This document shows positions 22,877 through 34,650 of a stretch of 64,000 nt of DNA, piece by piece. Numbering within the stretch: position 1 is the first letter of the stretch; each line of letters starts with the position of its first letter. A program made the position numbers and the translations under genes. The stretch covers positions 247,961-311,960 of the forward strand of contig NMRB01000421.1 in the NCBI GenBank assembly GCA_002633025.1. Reading direction: 5' to 3'. The stretch comes from Notospermus geniculatus (taxonomy: Eukaryota > Nemertea > Pilidiophora > Heteronemertea > Lineidae). Below the pieces are notes generated by a model that saw nothing but the letters and a program-made list of their open reading frames with translations, was not told where the DNA came from and did no database searches.

Positions 22877-22938
22877 TGAATTTGAATTTGAATTTGAATT
22901 TGAATTTGGCTCCGAATTTGAATTTGAATTTGAATTTG
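22877..22938. repeat. (GAATTT)n microsatellite, copy 2
   Basis: Identical in unit number and interruption to the array at 8371-8432. Equal repeat length at a fast-mutating microsatellite argues that the two segment copies separated very recently or are allelic. Confidence 0.95.
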
Positions 22939-23361
22939 TATGCATCCGGACACGTAGAGTAGTAGGCCATGGAGAAAGACACAGACCCTCTTCTCAATTC
23001 GACGCCACCGCATTTCTTTCCAATAGATCCTCAACCATTAATATCGTTTCGTCACATTCCCTCAGTAACAACCAGAGATTTGTACGGTTTTTTATCAGCA
23101 TCTATATCACATCAACCTATGTTACTCCTTCCATGAGCTAGTTGGAAAAGCTTATCCTTGGATCGGTCATCGTTAAGTGAAGGAACTTAGATAACCACAA
23201 GATGTCTACATGTATTTGTCCAAAAAAACGATGTTGACATGTAACTACGTACTATGGCAGCCCTTGCATCCGACGAGGGACATTTCCGTGGGATGAAGGA
23301 TTATGCCCTTTTGAAAGGATTGTACATGTAACTCAGAGAATGTTTAAGGTATGCGATAATA

Positions 23362-23497
23362 GGGAGGTTGAGATCAGCGACTTATCACGGATCCTTATAC
23401 GTATACGGATCGAAATGTATACAAAATTTGTCCTCGTTGCACAGAATTCTATCCGTATACGTATAGGATCCGTGCTAGTCGCTGATCTCAACCTCCC
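23362..23497. mobile_element. 136-bp palindromic element, copy 2
   Basis: Same element as 8856-8991 in the second segment copy; it was therefore present before the copies separated. Confidence 0.65.
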
Positions 23498-25090
23498 AAA
23501 TTACGTATGGATATACGTAATTACCTCAAGAAGGTAGACGATGCAATTAATTACATGTAATTGCTGTATGATGATTTCCTATTTCTGCATCATGTAACAG
23601 CGAAAAAAATTCGCATTCTAAAAATGCAGTATAGGAGATACATGTAAAGACGTAAAGGAAATTTTCGAGACCTCCGCGAATAGGCCTAGTTGTTTCTGTG
23701 CAGAATTTTTCATCTACATGTAAGTTCNATGTGAGAGTGAATCAGAGAATAAGTCTATAATGCGTGGTGGTAGTTCACCAATAAAGGAGAAAATCATCCC
23801 GACGATGGTCGGTGTATCATACGTAATGAGGATATTTAAAGGACAAGCACCAATTCCTTTGTTCAGGCAATGGGTGATGCTCATCATCAAGCAATGGGTG
23901 ACGCTTTAGTTCGTGAGTCTGTGCAATCCCGTATAGATGCTGCACACAATGCACCCTGTATGTACTCGTTCCTACAGGCGATAAGGCTGAGCTACAGAGG
24001 CATCCTGACTCTCAAGGCCTACGGTACGAAGGCAGCCGTAGCAACGTGAACCCATAATGGTACAAGATGCACAAAGGTGGAATTAAAGCCCGACTGTATG
24101 CCTTAGATGACTCTTTCTCCCTCCCCACCTTGATAAGACTGGTGTCCTGTCCAACCTATATGTAGCCAGAGATAACACCGAGGCTGGACTGATACTATGT
24201 CGAAACAAAAATGGCCGCCATACATGTACCTTCATCACTTGAGAAGTTCAACGTGCTGTTATAGCTTGACTAACCCTTCATCAGGTAAGGTAACAGCTTC
24301 AACTCATTCTTCTATGTGTAGCAACACTCAAAATGCCTAATTGGTAACTTAGATCTTTCATATAGATAGATTTGGTATACATACATGTATAGGCCTACCA
24401 CGTTGCCTGAAGTCAAAGGTTACGTCGGCCGTCGCGAGATAGAAACCTAATGCATATACATGTACTGTCGGGCTTTAAATCATATATGATTGGAACATGT
24501 GCCTATAGGCCCACTGCATGTGTAAATCAACGTTATCGCGTATAGGCCTATGTTTTGCAATGTATATTTTCTAAAAATACAATGTACGACAACCCACACT
24601 CTTTCTGGCGAAACTTGCATAGATCCAAATACCTCCAGGCAAAAATATATAACACCATTTTATTTTATGTCATACTATATTTTTCGTCCAGGCCATGACT
24701 ACCTGAATAGACCACGGATGTCACTACAGTACTATACACGTACATAATACGTATTTTTCGGACATCTCACTTTATTACGATTACTCCACCTACAGAGTGG
24801 TAACTGTGACTGTATTCATTAAGAAGTAGACGTATTTATTACTTGAAGGACTGTTAATTAATACACGAGGAATCCTTTTTTACCGCAGATGTTTTAAACA
24901 TACATGTACAGTATACAGTTGGAAAATTTCATTACTTTTGATTTTTTTCGATGTTATGTTGTAAGCAGCTGGTATGAGTTTTCACATTTTTTTTCATACT
25001 GAAGCGAACTACAGCCAGCACATAATTAAACTGGATGTCTGCAAAACCGCCGTGTACATGTACGTTTTTGGCAGTAGCTGTTTTAATCTG

Positions 25091-25238
25091 GGACCTTATC
25101 CAAAAAGTTCCCGTAACTTTGTAAGGGTACGCAAAATCCTTTGTTAGGCTGATGGCTGATGGCTGAAATTGGTTGCTCATAAATAAACAATGGTCTACGC
25201 ATTCCGGAAAGTTAGGAGAGCTTTGGGAATAAAGGTCC
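25091..25238. mobile_element. GGACC-ended hairpin MITE, CNG target (copy 2)
   Basis: Copy 2 counterpart of 11915-12061 with a few substitutions. Confidence 0.65.
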
Positions 25239-25984
25239 CTAGACAAGAAATTGTGTGGTATAAATGAAGTCAAGTAACTGCTTTACTTCAGTTTTGTACA
25301 GGACTCTCTTATGCATTTGTACAGCAGGACGGGAAGTAAAGGCATTTACTTTTTTTTCGTTAATACCATCCATTATGTCGGGATTTTCCTTCAATTCTCT
25401 GCGGCTGAAGAGTGCAAAAGCCTTAATTCAAGATGACTGAGGCCCGTATAAATTCAAGGGTGCGAACACGACAGATTCAAAAATCTGGAGGGTTTCGTGA
25501 GATCGTGCAAGGAACGATGTTTCATTCCTACTTATAATTCAAAAGACGAGCCTGGACCCAATATGGTGGCAACAAGGGACAACATATCCAAATATAGTAG
25601 CTCCACAGGTATTCGACATGAGATGGTAGAGATAGCATTGTAAACGTTCCTAAACTCTGCCCCTTTAAGAGTACTTTAATCCTATGAATGAAGCTTAGAA
25701 TGTACCCGATGGTTTCGACAATTACCTCCATATGGTAACGGCCTGATGGTGGTTGAAGATCAACGGAATATGGCTATTTGGCCTATTGTTGGATTGACAT
25801 GTCGAATGATAGCAACATTTTATGGGAATTGATATCATATTCTCGATAGGTCAGTTCGGATTCATCTCTTTGTAAGCGCTCTTGAAGTACCCGTGACACA
25901 GCAGGAAGTCATGTGGCCATCCATGACGATATCGTTGGTCATGGTGGTCGATGCATGGCCTGTCATGCTTACACATGGCATCTA

Positions 25985-26529
25985 CACTGTCAAATCGTCG
26001 GACGCTGGCGTCCGATTCTGAACACTATCGTATATTGGCCTAGCAGAAACACTTAAATACATATTTTTCCTAGAAAGTGATGTATTTTGTTCAAGAAATT
26101 AATTTCAAGAGAAAAAATTACTTCTGCAAACCACAGTGTGTAAGTTATTGACTGAAACAAATATCACTTTAACACGTCCGTTCAACTTTTGAACACATGG
26201 ACATGTGATATCACACTGGTGTTCAAATGGTCCATTTAGAACACCGGTGTGATATCTTAGAACACCAGTAGAACACCTCGAATGAAACACTTATGGAACA
26301 CCAGAACATGTCCATGTGTTCAAAAGTTGAACGGACGTGTTAAAGTGATATTTGTTTCAGTCAATAACTTACACACTGAGGTTTGCCGAAGTAATTTTTT
26401 CTCTTGAAATTAATTTCTTGAACAAAATACATCACTTTCTAGGAAAAAGATGTATTTTAGTGTTTCTGCTGGGCCAATATACGATAGTGTTCAGAATCGG
26501 ACGCCAGCGTCAGACGATTTGACAGTGGA
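25985..26529. mobile_element. TA-flanked 545-bp fold-back element, only in copy 2
   Basis: Long, nearly perfect inverted arms of about 240 bp each, ends CACTGTCAAATCGTCGGACG and complement. TA at 25983-25984 and 26530-26531; copy 1 has one TA at the corresponding site (catctagtctgg). Tc1/mariner-like target, no transposase. Confidence 0.82.
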
Positions 26530-26559
26530 TAGTCTGGTCCGTAGCCTATCATGCATATT

Positions 26560-26674
26560 GGCTGATATTCATAAAAGGTAGCAAATGCTTTCACTCAACT
26601 TTTGCAGTACATTTACATTGGATCTCGCTGTGCAACTTTTAAGTAAAAGCATTTGCTAACTTATGAATACCAGC
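26560..26674. mobile_element. GGCTGATATTCATAAAAG hairpin MITE, only in copy 2
   Basis: Ends GGCTGATATTCATAAAAG and ...TTATGAATACCAGCC, inner arms agcaaatgctttc/aaagcatttgct, flanked by ATT on both sides. Related elements at 29103-29223, 60396-60514 and, more distantly, 48611-48721. Confidence 0.72.
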
Positions 26675-26777
26675 CATTGAGTCAAGCAGTGGGCTGGTTG
26701 ATTTCACGACGTGCCTACAAAAAAAACGCCTCTGCCTCAATTATGTAGTAGGGCTTAAATTCACCGCGACGGAATAG

Positions 26778-28295
26778 CGTAGCGCACGAAAGAACTGTCA
26801 CATTGTCCGCTGCCCATGTTCCACGACAGGCGCCCATTGACTTGCCATGCGCCATCTAGTGTCAAATAAATGCCATCTGATACAACCATCGCCGTCTACA
26901 TTTGGAGCGAGTAACTACTGTTCATTGAGTCTTCATGCTCGTTACTTGCGGACTGTTAGTGTTATAATGGGCTGGATGTCCTATCGCCTTTCTGGCGAGA
27001 TTCGGCAGTGAAAATGTTACATAAGTATTTACTCGTTCATGGATAACACTGCTCAAGAAAATAATAATTTGCTTGAATTATTAAAGGCAAAAGAAGAGAT
27101 TCAAATCATTCGACAATCTCGCACTTCGAGGGTAAAGTCATGTCGTCTTGAAATGTTCAAAATTTGACCCGTGACATGAGGTTCAGTTAAGGTAAATTTC
27201 AGGCCAATATGCAGCTTATCCCCGTTTGTATAACAATGTCGTGATGCCATCTTAGACCTCTTTGTGGCAGCAGCAGTACCGCAATCCGTCGTATCAATTT
27301 TACGCCACTCATCATTTGAATGAACGGCGAGTTTTTCATAAATACGGCGCCAAACGTCTGTGCTTGTACACGGGACAGAATAGGAGACCCCTCCTTTCCA
27401 ATTAGCGCCCAGTGGTGGGGCCATGGATTAAAGTTTTTATATCATTATCTGGACACTAGGTCTATTCATGAAACGTTTTGGTACAAATTTACTCTTACGA
27501 TGTGGAAAATGCGATTTTTGTCGCGGAAAACGCGATTTCCACAGAAATTTGGTAACAATGTGCACGATGTACCGTGCTAAATACACGCCGAGCACAGTTT
27601 CACCGAAACAAAAATGGTACCCGTGTTTTTTGAGAACATGGGCGTGGTCTCTGACCCGTTGGTTTTTTGTTATAGAAAGTAAATTTCTTGGACACATGTC
27701 CACAGCACGGAGCCCATGGCTAAATTAGTCTGTTATCATCATTTTCTACCGGGATCCCTCATTCTAAAGGTGCGGATACGCATTCATAATCATCTTTCTA
27801 TGGAGTTTGATGCAATGTTAGATTATGACGGACAAGAGCACTGATTCAAAATTCCCCCAAATCCTATTTTGTTGGTCCGAAAAATCATTGACCTCATTTC
27901 ATTTTACCGAGCAGATGCCTGTCCTACAATGTAGATCGTTTTTGAAAACGTTGAAATTGCACGATTCAACCTCCCGAAAAGCAGCTCTTCCTTACGAATG
28001 GTGTCGCCACCTGTCGCCTTTCAAGCTAACATCTTTCATGACGAGATTTTCCTGTTATTGGCCTCAATAGACAAGAGCGTGTGTTATCGTTGTTTGGGCG
28101 GTTACCGCGAAATAAAGACAAAGATCGATATCGCTCCCATTCATATTCCTTTCGTATTAGAGCAATTCGCTGATTAAAAACAATGTAGGAGAGCCATACC
28201 GCTGGTGGACAAGTTGTTTTGAAACTGAATACCGGATCCAGGAGACCACGATAGAACTTTCGCCATCATTCATAAGAAGTATTATTCAGTCAATA
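26778..28295. other. No gene recognised
   Basis: Unique sequence after copy 2. A 107-codon frame at 27101-27424 (-) has a stretch DVWRRIYEKLAVHSNDEWRK that vaguely recalls bacterial-type DDE transposases, but no full domain is visible. A small hairpin around gtggaaa-atgcg / cgcg-atttccac lies at 27498-27543. Confidence 0.4.
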
Positions 28296-28684
28296 CCGAG
28301 GTTTCGCAAATCTAACGAAACACCAAGTACGAAATACGAAATTCAACTTCATTCCCAGGACCTTATGTATTCCTGGAGATGGTTGGTGTCACAAATGTCC
28401 CTGCTGCCACTGCGTCTTTTAGCACATTATGAAAGACCGAGAGAGTTATGGTGCATCTTGGATTTTTAAATTTCCACTTCGAGTCTACAAAGTAGAAACG
28501 AAAGATCAATTTCAAAGTTTAATATACACCGTTACTCGATCGGTCTAACGTCATACACTAAAGACTCTCTTGCAGCAGGCGATATTTGTGGTACCAACCA
28601 TCTCCTGAAATACATTACGTCATGGAAATGAAGTTGAATTTCGTAATTCGTACTTCGTGTTTCGTCAGATTTGCGAAACCTCAC
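28296..28684. mobile_element. TA-flanked ~390-bp fold-back element (copy a)
   Basis: Ends ccgaggtttcgcaaatctaa and ...ttagatttgcgaaacctcac-type complement, arms continue through cacgaagtacgaaat. TA flanks (28294-28295, 28685-28686). Same family as 29831-30244. Confidence 0.8.
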
Positions 28685-29102
28685 TAATATCGACAAAGAT
28701 CAACTATGAAATGGTCAGTCATCAACGAGTGAGCACATATACTTCGACACCAATTCAACGCTGACTTATCGCGTGAGAGAATAAATTTGGTTTCATCACT
28801 TACCGTCAGATGGCGACACTATATATAAGCTACCCTCGAAGCCCGGCGTGTGTTGTGGCAGTTGAAATCAGGACGTAGGAGTCATTTAGGAGGCCTGCAA
28901 TATCAGGTGCATCGTGAAATAAAGGTAGGACCAAATCACCCCTATCATGGTCACCAATATGTATGTCACCGTCGTTGTATCTTGGTTAAAAACTTTCGAG
29001 GCAGTTCTTCACGCCACTGCCAGATGGCGCCACCCGTTGAGCATGTCCGTCTGTGTGACTGCAAGGTAAATTGAAGAATCGGGTTTGAAAGCCGTTCTGA
29101 AT

Positions 29103-29223
29103 GGCTGATATTCATAAAAGCTAGCAAGTGCTTTCCCTTCAAGTTTTGTAGTACATTTACATTGGAGCTCGCTGTGCAAATCTTAAGTAAAAGCAAAAGT
29201 GCTAACTTTTATGAATACCAGCC
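29103..29223. mobile_element. GGCTGATATTCATAAAAG hairpin MITE (second locus)
   Basis: Ends ggctgatattcataaaagct and ...ttttatgaataccagcc; interior attacattggagctcgctgtg-type words shared with 26560-26674. The flanks do not show a clean duplication. Confidence 0.7.
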
Positions 29224-29830
29224 AGTGTGTGTGCTAGGGGGAAGGGGAGAATGCTTACCATATAGGAACTTGTCCAGCTGTTGGAGGGCTTCTCTGCCCA
29301 TCGCAAATTGACCAACACGTCGGCTAGGTCTTTCCGGCGATTACCAGTATTGTAGGCATTATTTGGTGGGTAGGCCTATACATCTTGTTGGTGGGGCGGC
29401 AATTTTGATATAAAGATTGTGACACTGGAGTGCGAGAGGCGATGAAGAGTTTTCAGATATTCCTGGTTTGGAAATCCCTCGTCAATATTCTTTTTTTTGT
29501 GTGTAGACAAAAGTCATGAACTTGTTAGTTGTAGCCACACTATTTGAATTATTTTCTTCGGGCACAGTTATGAAAATTATAACGCCCCCAAGATTGAGCA
29601 AGTTGGAATTACCCGCAAGCAGCTAGTGGCTGTTTGCTTCAGCGCATGTAGATGTGATCATGAATTGAAGAAATTCAAGGCTATGACGGTTGGTAGGAAT
29701 TACCGCTAATTTATTTTGATGGCCTTGGGTTGCGGTCAACAGGAAGAAATGTTCACGTGTCCATTGCAGCGGCAATATTCTTTGTAGTTCTTCTTCTGTA
29801 TCGGTACTTCTTGTAGTGTACCTATCAATA

Positions 29831-30244
29831 GTGAGGTTTCGCAAATCTAAGGATACACGAAGTGCGAAATACAAAATTGGACTTCATTTTCATGACATCA
29901 TGTATTTGAGGGGATGGTTGGTACCACAAATATCGCCTGCTGCAAGAGTGTCTTTCAGCGTATGACGTTAGACCGATAGAGTTACAGTGTATATAAACTT
30001 TGAAATTTATCTTTCGTTTCCACTTCGTATCTACGAAGTGGAAATTTAAAAATTAACGATGCACCTGTCTATAACTCTCTCGGTCTTACATGATATATGT
30101 AAAGACGGCACTGGCAACAGGGACATTTGTGGTACATGTACCAACCATTTCCTGAAATACATTACGTAATGGAAACTATGAAATAGTTGAAAGTCCAATT
30201 TCGTATTTCGTACTTCGTGTTTCGTCAGATTTGCGAAACCACAC
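29831..30244. mobile_element. TA-flanked ~414-bp fold-back element (copy b)
   Basis: Ends gtgaggtttcgcaaatct and complement, TA at 29829-29830 and 30245-30246. A second inner hairpin (tccacttcgta-tctacgaagtgga) is at about 30020-30042. Tc1/mariner-type target, no open frame. Confidence 0.8.
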
Positions 30245-30246
30245 TA

Positions 30247-33051
30247 TATTGACTGTCGCTTGGGCAAATGATAGCCTACTGTATGTACTCACTGAAGTCG
30301 AATCGTAGAAACATTTCAACATTCATCTGGCCTAAACTGTGGTAATTGGAGGGGCAGGCGAAGAAAGGTGATGATGCTTCACTAATACATAGCTCAGCGT
30401 CATGTGGACCTACCAAATTAAGCCCACAGGCTGCTAGGTTATACCCAAAGAGAACACACGTCACAAAACTGGAAAATTTAACGATTTTATGAATTAACTG
30501 ACTATGTGCGAAGAAGCGCACCTAACGCGTCAGTAAACTAATCCAAGTTGAATTAACCTTTTTCACGGGTCTGTATGAGATGTTCACGGTCTTTAACCAC
30601 TAATTCATAGTATTTCAAAGTTGAAAATTGCTGATTTGTCCTCCTTTGAAGCCTTATTGAATAGGGACCCCGTCCTCCCCTCCCCTTGGAGAATACTGGG
30701 TCTAGGACCACGGCCTCAAAACATGCCAAACTTGAGAAATTCTAGTTAGAATGGTCACATTATCGTGTCCGTGTGATTGCCAGTGACCTGCCCTGGGCGA
30801 AATATCCCTGACTATTTAGTCATAAGCATTGTACCGGTGATAATTTGGCAGAATTAGGCGACAATGACGATGAAAAGGTTGGATTTAACAAGTTAACGGC
30901 GTGCATTATCTGCGTAGATCATATTCAGTCAATCAAAGTTAGGTTGGGTAAACGCGGACAAATGCTTCTGGAATTACTTGAGTGAAACGGTTTGCTTCGG
31001 CGAATCTTCCTCTAAGATTCGTTATATCTCTCCGGGAAATCATCACTCACTTATTTATAGTAAAAATCTCCGAATTGAAATAATGTAGGCCTTTTTCATG
31101 AATATAGACATGTAATCATGCCTATACCTCCTTCTTTTCGTGACGTGTACACCCATTGCCGTTGTTACATACAAGCCGTGGTTTCCACTACATAAAATCC
31201 CCGGGTTTTTTGCGGTCACACCTATGAATTGTCGGGCTTCGAGAAACCCGTGTCTGAAAAACACGGTTTTTTGAGACACGGCAAGCTCGCCGTGCTATTC
31301 GAAATCCCCGTGTTTTCGTTAGTTCTTAGCACGGCTAGATGGCGCAGCCATTAAGGGACCTCGTTTTTGCGCCTCCAACAATGTGTGCCAATACAGAAAT
31401 GACCGAAGAGCCAGTGCATGGAGCGCACCTGTCGCCGGGCTACTTAACTACAATGTAGTAGTGTGACCTCTCGCCGGGCTTTTCGTACACACGGGTTTGA
31501 CACGGGTCTGGAAAAACACGGGTATTTTCAACAGTTGTAACCGTACTTTACACAGAAATCCATCTCATTCTTTCGTGAGAAGCATTGCCATGTTACATAG
31601 ACATTATCCACCTCATTCTTTCTTGACTGGCGTACAGGCCCATTATTCCCGTTGTAGACATTTATCCACCTCATTTCTTTCGTGTCGAGTGTAAACCTAC
31701 ACCTATTGCCGTTTTGTAGAGATTTTAATCCATCCAGAGCGTAGGGCCTACACTCTAATAGAAGTGGTGGTCAACTCTACAAGACAATGCATCAGAAATA
31801 CGATCCATTACCATAGCAGTGTACACTGATAGACCTTAATCCACTGTGGTTTTTACCATTCTTCAGTCATATTGCATAATATCATAATCATAATAAGAAA
31901 CAACATCAATTCAATATTCTGATTTTTGTATTTCTTAAACATTGACTATTACAATACATATCACACAAACTGTACACGGTAATCATGTAATCGAAGAAAT
32001 ACCAACTTCATACAAAATATGATTGCAGCTGTTCATAAAAAATGGAGCCATCTCTTTTGTTTCGATCGCTGTCGTATGTGTTTTATGTGAATTAATCAGT
32101 ATTTCAGGGCTGAAATACTCTCACCGTTATTTTCATCACACTCGTCATGCACAGACCCTCTTCTTTCGTCGAGTCCATGCATTCGTCAATCATTTAATAG
32201 GGAACCTATATCGTTGAAGGTGTATGGTGAAAGTGATCGCAAACTGTGGTCATTTCCTGAAGGATACCCCAGGTCGATCAACCCAGGGAAGGTGTAACTT
32301 TTTGTTAGTAGTACTTTGAACGTTACATCATCAAATCGCACGTCTCCTCAACTTTTGAAGTATCGTACATAAATTTATTAGAAGTGAGCTACTACTTGAA
32401 CTCGATACCAGAGTCCATGAAGAACTCCATACCAGAGTCCATAGAATCTAACTTCACACGAAGCACATATGTAAACTGACGGGCACACTCTTCATACTCA
32501 GTATCATGGTGAACTCCTATGACCAATTGTCGTTGTGCATCGTTGTTTTTCTAGATGTAGGCTAGTTAGTGAAAAATGACAGCAAAATCCTCTATTTATT
32601 TCCAAATATGTTCTCATCTGCGATTACCTTAATCCCTGACACAAGGCTCCAGGTCCTACTAAAACACAGAACAAACCAATCAAACGCTGCTCTCTCATGC
32701 CTATGTAAGTATCAATCTACCACTTTCCACCAGACACCAGAAGTGTCTGTCCTTTGCATGTTGGCCTACGTTTTTGTTTTACCAATGTTTCCACCAACAG
32801 ATGTCTGGATTGCAAAAAAGACGTATAAATAGCTCAAAATTCAGGACGACTCCCCTGGAAAAATTGCCCTCCAGTCGTAAAAAGGCAGTGTCTCCACCCG
32901 TGAACAGGGAACATTGGGAACTGAAATATCAGCCATACATGTATTCTACAACACCAGTGCAAAACCTTGCAGTAGTGTTGCTGAACCCCAGTGCACAAAC
33001 CTGTTGCAGAAAACAGTTAATCACCATGTTCCAACTCATCATCGGTGTGCT
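30247..33051. other. No gene recognised; degenerate repeats at 31130-31730
   Basis: At 31130-31730 words such as cctcattctttcgtg, attgccgttgttacat and cacgggttt recur in loosely spaced copies, suggesting an old tandem or composite repeat. No coding domain is seen in the rest. Confidence 0.4.
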
Positions 33052-33156
33052 GCATCCTCCCACCGCAGGGGCTTTTACCTTCGCTCCTCTTCATCCATTG
33101 ACATCACACTGAGCGTATGAAGAAGAGTGAGACCAAGGCCCTGCTGTGGGAGGATG
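33052..33156. mobile_element. Hairpin element ACCATCCTCCCACAGCAGG (locus 2)
   Basis: Second copy of the family at 14204-14322, with ends gcatcctcccaccgcagg and ccctgctgtgggaggatgg; about 80% similar by eye. Confidence 0.68.
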
Positions 33157-34179
33157 GTGATGATACTGTCTCAGTTTTACCATTGGAGGGCAGAAGAAAA
33201 GGAATACCGTTGCTTCTACGAAAGGCAAATCCACGGTACTGCAATCATTACAAACCTAGCACAGAATAAGTAAGGGAAATCATAATCTTCGATGTCTTGA
33301 TCTATCAATAACTGGACACCCTCGGTTTCAACCAAACTATAGTCAAACGTCACCCGTAATAACCAAACGAGCGATGAGAACGTGTGGCAAGACGGGCATT
33401 GATTTTAAGAACTAGCACATTTACAAGTTATACTGAATTGGTAAAGTATCTGCATTCTAACATCCACACTTCATAAATGTTTGGTGCAGTTCGACTTTGT
33501 CCGTAAACTCTGTTCATTACACTATTGCAAAGCTTTCCTAATCCTGAGCTTGTGTGCAACGAATTTTGTCGTCATATACAAAATACAGGCTACACCTCGC
33601 TGCAGACTTTCATTACTGTCAACTCGGGAAGCAGACGTCACTGCCTTTCTAGATGTCAGCGCCTTTTCGGTATGGTGTTTTTCAAAAAAAAATGCTCGTG
33701 CTGCGATCTAGAAAGTAGCGGCAGGCCCGATCCCAGTCTACAGTTTACAGTATTCCGCATCTTCAGTACGGGAGAAATTACCCTACCTGTAAGAAAAGAC
33801 GGCAAGAACAAATGTCCACTCCCCATTTCAAAGAAAATGTGATAGTGTAAAGAGTTGTACGAAACTGCATCCAAATGTATATCTTGAACAGTAGGCCACT
33901 CTACCGTACATTTTTTCTACTCGTCTGTAGTTCTTGGTTACAAACTTTTGTCTGATTTTCAAATTTCAACCGTGATCCTATAGCTGTTTCTCATGAGAGA
34001 CCAACATCCATGCTGATCGCGATCCTTTTGATTTTAACAGCAATGGCCTACCGTATACACCTAATTCGCTGCATGTCCAAAATGTGGGCTCAACATTGCA
34101 TTTGTCCCGTGTGTTGATTTCACCTTGGAGGAATTTTTTCCAGTGTAATTCCTCCAAGATTTCACGCAATGAAATTTGC
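33157..34179. other. Presumed 3' flank/UTR side of Rx
   Basis: Lies just past the Rx stop codon on the minus strand. No other gene seen; a short inverted pair tttctagatgtcagcg / cgatctagaaa at 33647-33716. A polyadenylation site could not be fixed. Confidence 0.35.
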
Positions 34180-34650
34180 TCATATCGCAAAATTTGACTT
34201 CAGCTTATCAGCAAATATCATTTGATTGTACTGCCCAGGGAAGATTCTATTCAATGTCTCCATGTGTTCCCGTGCTTTTATACGTAACGATGCAATACTC
34301 GTATTCCTTGGATCATCCTCATCAAATTTTTGAGCCGTCGATACAGCTGGGCTGCTGACCGGAATTGTCATTGACTGCTGAATTGTTGGACTAATGGCGC
34401 CAGCGCTAGAGGTGGCGGGAAAATATGAGTTCGGATAGGCCGACGGCATGGAAGTTAGAAATGGCGAAATGTTAGTTGACGAGTTGGCAATAGGTGGCGT
34501 CATCCACGGGTCTAGCGGAAGTCCTGTGCTGAGACCTGCTCCGGACCTCGGTGAGAGGGAACTCATTGGGTAATTTTCATTTATTTTCAGAGCGCTGCTC
34601 TCCAGTTTCTCTTGTCGACGCCATTTTGCTCGCCTGTTTTGAAACCATAC
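34180..34650 (-). CDS. Rx: Rx terminal exon: homeodomain helix 3, Rx tail, OAR
   Basis: 471 bp, 156 codons plus TGA. It starts with [20 protein letters not shown] directly after a TTTCAG acceptor (34652-34651), giving recognition helix 3 with Gln50. Then comes a Ser/Pro-rich segment with [15 protein letters not shown], similar to the LP.(E/D).W motif of Rx proteins. The OAR motif is at 34314-34255 ([20 protein letters not shown]), followed by 24 residues ending KLKSNFAI. In many paired-like proteins OAR acts as an intramolecular or cofactor-dependent modulator of transactivation. The longer-than-usual tail after OAR is seen directly; its role is unknown. Confidence 0.96.
   Translation of the reverse strand, partial: VWFQNRRAKWRRQEKLESSALKINENYPMSSLSPRSGAGLSTGLPLDPWMTPPIANSSTNISPFLTSMPSAYPNSYFPATSSAGAISPTIQQSMTIPVSSPAVSTAQKFDEDDPRNTSIASLRIKAREHMETLNRIFPGQYNQMIFADKLKSNFAI

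Larger units (their letters stand above)
21776..26777. repeat. Segmental duplication, copy 2
   Basis: Second copy of the 7627-13263 segment. Copy-2-specific sequence: 22361-22756 (396 bp, no transposon hallmarks seen), the 545-bp palindromic element at 25985-26529 and a hairpin element at 26560-26674. The 1,244 bp of copy 1 is replaced by a single N at 23728, that is, an assembly join at the exact edge of the difference. Confidence 0.93.
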
